Of a stretch of 20,857 nt of DNA, positions 1-6,628 are shown piece after piece; the stretch's first letter is position 1, and the number at the start of each line of letters is the position of its first letter. Below the pieces are notes generated by a model. The model was not told the origin of the DNA. It did not search any database and worked only from the letters and a program-made list of their open reading frames with translations. The position numbers and the translations under genes were made by a program. This DNA comes from an uncultured Clostridium sp. (GTDB taxonomy: Bacteria; Bacillota; Clostridia; TANB77; CAG-508): positions 1-20,857 of the forward strand of contig CAMMMI010000019.1 of the NCBI GenBank assembly GCA_946497905.1, in the 5' to 3' direction.

Positions 1-84
1 TACCGCTTAGGTTTTTTCTCTAAAGGATTTTATTGTTTACTTTTCAATGTACTTTTATGTCCCCTTTTATGTGAGACATTTTGC

Positions 85-113
85 ATTATACTATACCTTT
101 TTTTCTTTGTCAA
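85..113 (-). promoter_or_regulatory. Consensus sigma-A promoter reading leftward out of the window
   Basis: On the minus strand the sequence gives TTGACA (113-108), exactly 17 bases, then TATAAT (90-85), a perfect match to the vegetative -35/-10 consensus with optimal spacing. Transcription would begin near position 78 and run off the left edge. The start codon of its target is not visible. A Spo0A-like box lies 7 bases upstream of the -35. Confidence 0.8.
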
Positions 114-120
114 TACTTTT

Positions 121-127
121 TTCGACA
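121..127 (-). promoter_or_regulatory. Candidate Spo0A box next to the left-edge promoter
   Basis: The minus strand reads TGTCGAA, an exact match to the Spo0A box core TGNCGAA, 7 bases upstream of the -35 of the promoter at 85-113. TTCGACA on the plus strand occurs only twice in my reading of the window, here and upstream of spoIIGA, both times intergenic and near promoters. Spo0A binding is inferred from the motif only. Confidence 0.4.
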
Positions 128-295
128 TTTTTTTAATTTTTTATTTTATTATTTTTTTATTAAAAAAAGTCTTTAAAAAAGTGCAAAATAAAAATTAGTA
201 ATCATTACTTTTTAATATATTCTTTGATGTTCATTTTTATTACTAATTCCTATGTTTATTTTTATATTTTTTCGTATGTTGCTAGGTACTTTTTT

Positions 296-324
296 ATAAT
301 ACCACTTTTTATAATAGAAGTCAA
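296..324 (-). promoter_or_regulatory. Second leftward sigma-A type promoter
   Basis: The minus strand has TTGACT (324-319), 17 bases, then TATTAT (301-296). Each hexamer is one base from consensus. It lies downstream of ymxH and about 210 bp upstream of the perfect promoter at 85-113, so the unseen gene to the left may have tandem promoters. Confidence 0.55.
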
Positions 325-384
325 GACATTTTTATAATTTTTTTGCTATTTTTTTTATGGAATTTTCTAACAAATAAACTATTT

Positions 385-426
385 GATATTTAACTTCATA
401 TTTTTAGTTAAAAATGCTTAAATATC
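385..426 (-). repeat. Inverted repeat just after ymxH, terminator-like
   Basis: Nine-base perfect arms GATATTTAA (385-393) and TTAAATATC (418-426) enclose a loop that itself contains a small A/T hairpin. It starts 12 bases after the ymxH stop. No clear T-run follows on the minus strand, so it is a weak candidate terminator or an mRNA 3'-end hairpin. Confidence 0.35.
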
Positions 427-437
427 TATGTCTTTTA

Positions 438-672
438 TTAGATCTCTACTAATATAATATCTTCTCCTATGCATTTTATTTTTTGCCATGGTATTACTAT
501 TTCATTATTACTTGAAAAAATCTTTAACATTTTATTATTTCCTGGAACTATTATAGATGTTATAGTTCCTGTTTCTAAATCTGCGCATACATCTTGAACA
601 TATCCGAAGTCTCCTTCCATCAGTAATGTTTACTACTTCTTTATGTTTAAAATCTAAACCTTTATCTCCCAT
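438..672 (-). CDS. ymxH: YlmC/YmxH-family PRC-barrel sporulation protein, needs +1 frameshift
   Basis: This is a small PRC-barrel protein of the YlmC/YmxH family, usually 75-90 residues and found next to sigG in Clostridia. The ATG at 672 has a strong GGAGG ribosome site and opens a frame of 22 codons (including KEVVNI and TDGRRL) that then meets CGG at 606-604. Read without a shift it stops at 537-535 after 45 residues. If the C at 606 is skipped, reading resumes with GYVQDV, then DLETG, IIVPG, VIPWQKIKCIG and DIILVEI, giving a 77-residue protein with all family landmarks. The downstream part alone also has an internal ATG at 620, but with no good ribosome site for it. Either the gene carries a one-base insertion (mutation or sequencing error) or it uses a programmed +1 shift. 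Its biochemical role is poorly defined; a sporulation link is family knowledge. Confidence 0.8.
604..606 (-). other. CGG codon at the ymxH +1 frameshift point
   Basis: In the 5' frame of ymxH the codons are CTT CGG ATA. Omitting the C (position 606) gives CTT GGA TAT, i.e. Leu-Gly-Tyr, which fits the family pattern 'rLGyv.D'. The CGG is the first in-frame CGG of the gene. The same Leu codon - CGG - Gly arrangement occurs in sigE. Confidence 0.7.
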
Positions 673-695
673 AGTAATCTCCTCCATGATATTTT

Positions 696-723
696 ATTCT
701 ATGACCACGTCATGTATTACTAT
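696..723 (-). promoter_or_regulatory. Possible sigma-E-type promoter of ymxH with an internal palindrome
   Basis: The minus strand shows CATAGAAT (703-696), close to the sigma-E -10 consensus CATANANT, with ATA 17 bases upstream (723-721). Between them lies the inverted repeat ATGAC-N3-GTCAT (701-713). The start codon follows about 25 bases further down. This is motif matching in AT-rich DNA and is tentative. Confidence 0.3.
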
Positions 724-786
724 TTTAATTAAAAGATGTTTATTATTTTGTGCCTATTTTTGTTTTTCATTATATAACTAGATCAT

Positions 787-820
787 AAAAAAAGTCTCAA
801 AAGAGCTAATGTCTTCTGAG
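787..820 (-). terminator. Intrinsic terminator of the type VII secretion operon
   Basis: The minus-strand RNA would form a 9-bp stem (CTCAGAAGA with TCTTTTGAG, one G-U pair) around a 7-base loop, followed by AC and seven T residues (793-787). It lies 35 bp after the last gene of the operon and separates the secretion unit from ymxH. Confidence 0.85.
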
Positions 821-854
821 GTATTTTTTATTTAAGCACATATGCCTTGATAAA

Positions 855-1112
855 TTAAATTAATATGATCTCTGTCCCATTTTTTATATTATTTTCTTTC
901 ACACTTAAATTGGCATCATATGGTTTAGCTGTCACTTTGTCGTACAATAGTGGCATTTGATTTTTATCTGGATTATAATATCCATCACTGAATTCATTTA
1001 TTGATTTTATTAATAGTTTAATCACTTTATATATTTTTCTGTTTATTGGAAGCCATAAATCATATTGTTCTTCCATCATCGGAACATATAATTTTACTAA
1101 TATTTTATTCAT
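855..1112 (-). CDS. yukD: YukD/EsaB-like ubiquitin-fold protein of the type VII secretion system
   Basis: This 85-residue protein ends the secretion operon. Its length, the N-terminal strand MNKILVKLYVP, the central 'MPLLYDKVTAKPYDAN' and the C-terminal 'IKNGTEIILI' fit the ubiquitin-like YukD/EsaB family, an accessory, regulatory cytosolic component of Firmicute type VII systems. I place the start at ATG 1112, which overlaps the essC stop by eight bases and has GGTGAT upstream; an in-frame ATG at 1124 would overlap essC more and lacks a ribosome site. Tight overlap with essC implies translational coupling. Assignment rests on length, fold-like pattern and position. Confidence 0.75.
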   Translation of the reverse strand: MNKILVKLYVPMMEEQYDLWLPINRKIYKVIKLLIKSINEFSDGYYNPDKNQMPLLYDKVTAKPYDANLSVKENNIKNGTEIILI

Positions 1113-4100
1113 CCATATCACCATTTTCTTTCATTTCTAAAAGTTTTACAAAAGTCATCGTTCCTTGCCTAATTATATATCCAAAACTAGAGCCACAATC
1201 ATTTACCATTTCTTTTCTATTTGAATCTACTGTTATTAAATATTGATTTTCAATTCCATTACCTATCCAGATACCATTGTCTTTTGAAATATAATTTCTA
1301 TACCAATTATCATATTCATGATTTTTTAATTTATTTACATTCTCTACTAATATAATATTATATAAATCACTTTTATTCATACTTCTTAGAGTTTCTTCAA
1401 AACTGTTTTCACCATTTTCAAAATATGTTATAAATTTGTCTACTCCTATAATTATACATATTGTTTGTTTATCATTTTTTTCAATGTTTGAAATAAATTC
1501 TATATATTCTTCTTTTAGTTCATGTATTTTATTTGATATAGTTCTTTCTGCATCAAATATTGCAATATTAATATTTTTAATTTCTCTTATCTCTTCTAAA
1601 ATATTAGTTGTAAATTGTATAGCATCATCCATATTCCTTGATGTAATAAGATTTATAAAATCTTTTTTGAAATCATAGCTATATATTTTAATATCTTTTT
1701 GCGTAATACCAATTGGTACCTTCGATAATCCTTTTAAATATTCTTCAACATCTTTAAATGTAACTTTTTCTGGTATAACTGGTATTGGGCGGGCAGTTGA
1801 ATTATTTACTTTTTTAGATTTTTCTATTTCTTCTTTAATATAAGTATTGTATTCTTCTGGTTTACATATCTTAGCAGTTTGGAATTCATATATTTCATCA
1901 TTATCTATAGTAACTAGTCCTCTTCCAAAAAGATGTGATGGTCTTTTCTTTCCTACTTTTTCAAACACATTATAATAATCACCATCATTGTTCATTTGTA
2001 ATGCTATTTTTTGCTTAAAGTTCTGAGATAATCGATATCTCATTGATGTAAAACTATTTGTTGTTACTACAAACACTATCCCACATTTTGTTGCCTCTCT
2101 AGATAAAGTCAAAAAGATATCTTCGTATTTATCTTCATATAATTCAGCAAATGCTTCATAGTTATTTATAACAATTATTATCATTGGCAATGGTTTATTA
2201 CTCGTTTTTGAGTATAAATCATAATCCCCATTGTATTCTAATAAGATTGACTTTCTATGTTTTATTTCTTTTTGTATCATTTCAAAGAATCTATTTATTT
2301 TTTCTACATCATTTATGAAAACTACATCTCCAACATGCGGACTTTCTTTATATATTTTTAATGCCTCTGTTCCAAAATCTAATAAATATAATTGAACTTC
2401 TTCTGAATCGTATGTTGTTATTAAATCATAAATCATTGTACTTAGTAATGTTTCTTTTCCACTTTCGGCATTTCCAAAAATAATAGTATTTCCTCCATTA
2501 GAAAGATTCATTTGTACTATACCTTGACGTTGGTTAAATGGATCATCATACTCACCAATTATTGGTATTATCTCATTTTTTCCCTTAGTAACGCGATATT
2601 TCTTTTTCAAATCTTTAAGAAAGATCGTTTCAGGAATACTTTCAAGCCATAAATTATTTTCTTGTATTTCTTCTTCTTCTGCTAGCTTATATAAATATCT
2701 AACTATATTAGTTAATTGTTCTCCTTTACTGCTTACCACTTTCTGTACTGTGTCATCTACTTGTTTTATTGTTGTTCCTATATTAGAAATAAATTCTATT
2801 GAGTTATCTACTTTCTTTTCTATAATATTTGATGGAAAATATGAGGCACCTGACCATGCTGATTGTCCTAAAACAAAATATTCATCATTTCCAACTTGCA
2901 TATAGAACTGACCTACTCTTTTTAAATTTGCGGCATCTGGCCTTTTTATTACATCATTACTATCCCCTGTGTCCTGTACTTTTAAACAAATTGCAAATTT
3001 ACTATTGCTACGAATCTGATCATTTACAATACCTGCTGGTTTTTGTGTAGCTAGAATAAGGTGTACTCCCAAACTTCGTCCAATTCTTGATACACTAATT
3101 AATTCATCCATAAATTCTGCTTGTTGCTGTTTTAGTTCTGCGAACTCATCACAAATAATTAATAAGTGTGGAACTGGTTTATCAACTATTCCTTGATGAT
3201 ACAATTTTTGGTATTTATATATATCTATAGTTCCTTCATCAGTTTTATTTCTTGCTTCATTAAATATTATTTGTCTTCTTCTCAATTCACTCTGAATAGA
3301 AACTAATGACCTTTGTAAACCGTTTGTATCTATATTCGTGATTGTTCCAACTAAATGTGGTAACTTAGCTCCTCTTTTTTCAAACGCTCCTGCTAAACCT
3401 CCACCTTTATAGTCAATTAAAATAAAATTAACATCATCAGGATGATAGTTAATAGCTAATGATAATATATAAGTAATTATAAATTCACTTTTTCCAGAGC
3501 CTGTACTTCCTGCAATTAATCCATGCGGTCCATGAAATTTCTCATGAATATCTAAAAATATGGTATTACCTGCACCATCTATCCCAATAGGTGCCTTTAG
3601 CGATAATGTAGGGTCATTTTTATTCCATCTTTCTAATATATTTAATTGCTCAATACAACCCACATCATACATTTCTAAAAAAGTATAAGTGTTAGGTAAT
3701 AAATTAGATCCTGTCTCTGAATATTTAATTGGAATATTTGATATTGCCTGACATATTTTTTCAAAGAAAAATGTTGTCGATGTATCAAATGTTATGTGTT
3801 TTTGATTTTTTGATGATATCTCATTTTCGAATATCATCCCTGTTTTATTATCTCTATTTAAGCTAATAAATGTTTTACATTCATTTGGTAATTGCATTAA
3901 ATCATCACTTATACATAAAATACTAAACCCTAAATTTATTTTTGTTTTCAATATTTCATTAATAATTCTTAAATTTTCTATCTTTTTATAATCATTTGTA
4001 ATTATTAGATAATATGGCATGAAAGATTTGTAGTCTTTGTCTTTATATTGAAGCCTGAATTGAAATTCTTCTTCAAGATATTTAGAGATTTCATTCATTT

Positions 4101-5697
4101 CATTATAATCATATGCAAAAAATCGTATTTGTTTTGTGTTATCCCAAATATGTGGCAACATCTTTACATATTCTAAATTTTCTATTTTATCCTCTTTTAA
4201 CAAAAATACTAACTTTAAGTCTTCATAACTTTGAAATGCTATCAATTGTATTATTAAACTTTGTATAAATCTTTCTATTTTTTCATTTTTTTGTATAATT
4301 AATGCTGAAATATTATTTTGCACTAAAGATAATACTATTGGCGCTGACTTTATATTCTTAGAAGTGCTTACTATATCATTTAATATCTCAACTAGATTAT
4401 CATCTTCCATTGTAAATCGTTCTTCAGGATATTGTATATCAATTTCTAGTGGTACATCTCCTATTCCTAATCTAACTGAAAGAAAATCATAATCTTCAAT
4501 TTTTCTTTCCCATAAACGAGCATTTTTTTCTGAAATTATTTCTGCACACTCTTCTGGCGAAACATAATTTTTATATAATATATTCTTTTGTTTATTCATT
4601 ATTTTATTTATTGCTTCTCTTTTATTATCTAAATATTTTTTATATCTTTTTTGCCTCTTCTCTTCATACTTCTTCTTCCTTTTTTTATTATATCTTATAG
4701 TTAATACTGGAAAAAGAATCATACTAATAAGCATTACTAATGCTGTAATCACCGAAAATACAGTTTGCTTTGTAGAAGCTGTTCCACTCATCCTTCCATC
4801 TATTGCTGTAACTATTGAAATCATCATTATTACTCCCATAGACAAAGAGGAACCTATCATTAAGATTGCTGGCATCTCTTCTTTATCCTGTATTTGAGGT
4901 GGTGCATCTATCTTTACTTTTTCCTTTTCTATTATATTTGTTATTCTTGGAACTCTAGAAAAATAATCATTTTCTGAATATAGATCTATATTTCTATCTT
5001 CTTCTTGTTCAAATACTGGTATTTCTAATTTACTCCTATCTATTTTAAATATATCATTACTACATAATACCGTATTTAGTGGATTATTTATAAAAATGCT
5101 TTTTCCCATTATAATAATTCTTAGTCCCATTATATAAACAATATCACCATTAAATAATATTGTTCTCTCTTTTAAAACTGGTTTATAATTAACAAATGTT
5201 CCAAAATTTGAATCCATATTTTCTATCATCCATCTGCCATCATAGAAAAAAATTCTTGCATGTATATTTGCTACCATTTTATTATTATATGAAATATGAT
5301 TATGATGTCCATTTCCTATAAAAAACTCTGTAGAATTTTTAATATCTAAATGTGTAAAATTCTTTTCATAAATTGGTGAACAATATAAAATAAACAATTC
5401 ATTTATTCCTTTTAGTATTATCCCACACATAGCATATTCTTTTAAAGTAATTCTATTATTCATTATTATTTTACTTCTATCAACTTTTATTTGATTCTTC
5501 TTTATTTCTATAGAGTTAATATCTATTACATCTACATAGTTATTTCCTATAACTTGCCAATTCCCATCTATTCCTTCTATATTGACTAATTTTTTAGCTT
5601 TATCTTCATTTTTATCTACTACCCAATAATTTCCTATTGGTGTTTCTGGTAATACTAATTTGTTAATTTTATTTTTTCCTATTAAAGTTACTAAAAT
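1105..5697 (-). CDS. essC: EssC/YukBA-type FtsK/SpoIIIE ATPase, motor of type VII secretion
   Basis: This about 1530-residue membrane ATPase powers WXG100 and effector export. Two FHA-like beta domains occupy about residues 1-220. Two membrane segments follow (about 275-340), then a basic KKRKKKYEEKRQKR stretch. The first FtsK domain has Walker A GSTGSGKS (from residue 730) and Walker B LLIICDEF (D850/E851). The second has a modified P-loop NAESGKET (near 1076), and a third C-terminal domain lacks a recognisable P-loop, as is usual in EssC. Residue numbers count from an ATT codon at 5697, which stands eight bases after AGGAGG (5711-5706). A TTG at 5721 opens the same frame but precedes that ribosome site and has none of its own. 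The ATT start is therefore my preferred, unusual choice. The protein is complete and ends in MDE, overlapping yukD. Confidence 0.95.
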   Translation of the reverse strand: MLVTLIGKNKINKLVLPETPIGNYWVVDKNEDKAKKLVNIEGIDGNWQVIGNNYVDVIDINSIEIKKNQIKVDRSKIIMNNRITLKEYAMCGIILKGINELFILYCSPIYEKNFTHLDIKNSTEFFIGNGHHNHISYNNKMVANIHARIFFYDGRWMIENMDSNFGTFVNYKPVLKERTILFNGDIVYIMGLRIIIMGKSIFINNPLNTVLCSNDIFKIDRSKLEIPVFEQEEDRNIDLYSENDYFSRVPRITNIIEKEKVKIDAPPQIQDKEEMPAILMIGSSLSMGVIMMISIVTAIDGRMSGTASTKQTVFSVITALVMLISMILFPVLTIRYNKKRKKKYEEKRQKRYKKYLDNKREAINKIMNKQKNILYKNYVSPEECAEIISEKNARLWERKIEDYDFLSVRLGIGDVPLEIDIQYPEERFTMEDDNLVEILNDIVSTSKNIKSAPIVLSLVQNNISALIIQKNEKIERFIQSLIIQLIAFQSYEDLKLVFLLKEDKIENLEYVKMLPHIWDNTKQIRFFAYDYNEMNEISKYLEEEFQFRLQYKDKDYKSFMPYYLIITNDYKKIENLRIINEILKTKINLGFSILCISDDLMQLPNECKTFISLNRDNKTGMIFENEISSKNQKHITFDTSTTFFFEKICQAISNIPIKYSETGSNLLPNTYTFLEMYDVGCIEQLNILERWNKNDPTLSLKAPIGIDGAGNTIFLDIHEKFHGPHGLIAGSTGSGKSEFIITYILSLAINYHPDDVNFILIDYKGGGLAGAFEKRGAKLPHLVGTITNIDTNGLQRSLVSIQSELRRRQIIFNEARNKTDEGTIDIYKYQKLYHQGIVDKPVPHLLIICDEFAELKQQQAEFMDELISVSRIGRSLGVHLILATQKPAGIVNDQIRSNSKFAICLKVQDTGDSNDVIKRPDAANLKRVGQFYMQVGNDEYFVLGQSAWSGASYFPSNIIEKKVDNSIEFISNIGTTIKQVDDTVQKVVSSKGEQLTNIVRYLYKLAEEEEIQENNLWLESIPETIFLKDLKKKYRVTKGKNEIIPIIGEYDDPFNQRQGIVQMNLSNGGNTIIFGNAESGKETLLSTMIYDLITTYDSEEVQLYLLDFGTEALKIYKESPHVGDVVFINDVEKINRFFEMIQKEIKHRKSILLEYNGDYDLYSKTSNKPLPMIIIVINNYEAFAELYEDKYEDIFLTLSREATKCGIVFVVTTNSFTSMRYRLSQNFKQKIALQMNNDGDYYNVFEKVGKKRPSHLFGRGLVTIDNDEIYEFQTAKICKPEEYNTYIKEEIEKSKKVNNSTARPIPVIPEKVTFKDVEEYLKGLSKVPIGITQKDIKIYSYDFKKDFINLITSRNMDDAIQFTTNILEEIREIKNINIAIFDAERTISNKIHELKEEYIEFISNIEKNDKQTICIIIGVDKFITYFENGENSFEETLRSMNKSDLYNIILVENVNKLKNHEYDNWYRNYISKDNGIWIGNGIENQYLITVDSNRKEMVNDCGSSFGYIIRQGTMTFVKLLEMKENGDMDE

Positions 5698-5791
5698 ATT
5701 GTCCACCTCCTTTTTATTCAAGCTTAAAAAATTATTACCTTGTAAAATTATTGACTTAGTTTATTTATTTTATAAATTCAGAGTATCTTTA

Positions 5792-6085
5792 CTACTTATT
5801 ATTAGCATTTTCTATTACTTCTTTCAATTTTTGCTTAAACTCTTTTTCTTCTTTATCTTCTGATAATCCTAAATAATATATCTTTTCTATTTGACTATGA
5901 TCAAATAAACATGTTTGTTTTGATGTTAGCGTTCCTTCTGGGTATATACATCCACTGTAATCCCACATTTTTTCTGTATTTCCCTCTGTCATCGCACAAA
6001 ACCCTGTTATCATTAATCTTTTTGTTCCTCCTTTTAGCATTACTACCGTACCTATTGGTAAAAATTTTTCTCCTATTTTTTCCAT
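5792..6085 (-). CDS. DUF4176-like type VII-associated protein
   Basis: This 97-residue soluble protein carries LPIGTVVMLKGGTKRLMITG near its N terminus and the later pattern YSGCIYPEG, which I recognise as the DUF4176 family common in Firmicute type VII loci. No enzymatic function is known to me. The start ATG shares one base with the TAA stop of the upstream gene (TAATG), with GAGGA upstream, so the two are translationally coupled. It lies directly ahead of essC, with about 90 bp between. Confidence 0.75.
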   Translation of the reverse strand: MEKIGEKFLPIGTVVMLKGGTKRLMITGFCAMTEGNTEKMWDYSGCIYPEGTLTSKQTCLFDHSQIEKIYYLGLSEDKEEKEFKQKLKEVIENANNK

Positions 6086-6612
6086 TATTTTTCCTCCTCT
6101 TCAAATTCCTTTAAATCTTTTAACCTAAAACTACATGCTGTTGCATCTGGATGTTTAATAAAATGTAAATCTGCAACTGTTTCAGAAATTAACTTTTCTG
6201 CATTTTCCTTATTATATGGTTGAACTGTTTTTAATAATTTTTCTAATTCTTCAACTTTTTCATCTATATTAAAATCTATGTTCTTTTCTTTTTTTCTTAA
6301 TATATTTGATGCTATATTATATGTCTGGTTTGAAATATCTACAATTTTCTTATAACTTTTATCTATTATAAAAATTTTTCTCTTTTCTTCTAAACTTTTT
6401 GATATAACATTTTCTGCCATCATTTTTATTTGTTCTGATACCCATTTATCATCAGTTTTTAAAAATGGATATTTTATATTTTTAAAATCTTTTATTGCAG
6501 ATTGTAAAAATGACTTAAATTGTTCTATAAGTCCTTCTTCTTCTTTTGATATCGAATTCTTAAATTTTTCAGTTAGTTCATTACATAATTTTTCAAACTC
6601 TTTATCTTCCAA
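6085..6612 (-). CDS. Unidentified helical protein after the effector, candidate immunity or adaptor
   Basis: I do not recognise this 175-residue protein. It is charged, lacks a signal peptide or membrane segment, and is predicted by eye to be mostly alpha-helical with a Glu-rich C-terminal end (EEEEK). A TTG start follows GAGGTG by eight bases. It begins only 16 bp after the putative metallopeptidase effector, the place where an immunity protein or a dedicated export adaptor is usually encoded. That role is inferred from position only. Confidence 0.7.
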   Translation of the reverse strand: MEDKEFEKLCNELTEKFKNSISKEEEGLIEQFKSFLQSAIKDFKNIKYPFLKTDDKWVSEQIKMMAENVISKSLEEKRKIFIIDKSYKKIVDISNQTYNIASNILRKKEKNIDFNIDEKVEELEKLLKTVQPYNKENAEKLISETVADLHFIKHPDATACSFRLKDLKEFEEEEK

Positions 6613-6628
6613 TTATATTTCACCTCTT

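Larger units (their letters stand above)
1..437. other. AT-rich gene-free region downstream of ymxH
   Basis: I see no credible coding region on either strand. The stretch contains an inverted repeat just after ymxH (385-426), two leftward sigma-A type promoters (296-324 and 85-113), one candidate Spo0A box (121-127) and a short direct repeat of CTTTTATGT (52-60 and 64-72). The two promoters point out of the left edge, so this is probably the leader of a gene or operon that starts beyond position 1. Its identity cannot be told from this window. Confidence 0.6.

Noticed and set aside
289..340. Three TTTTTATAAT repeats as an iteron array
   Set aside because: Spacing is irregular (15 and 23 bp) in very AT-rich DNA, and two of the copies are explained by the promoter at 296-324.
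438..672. Calling ymxH a simple pseudogene
   Set aside because: Both parts remain highly family-like, the ribosome site is intact, and the only lesion is one base at a CGG that repeats in sigE. A sequencing error or real pseudogene is still possible.
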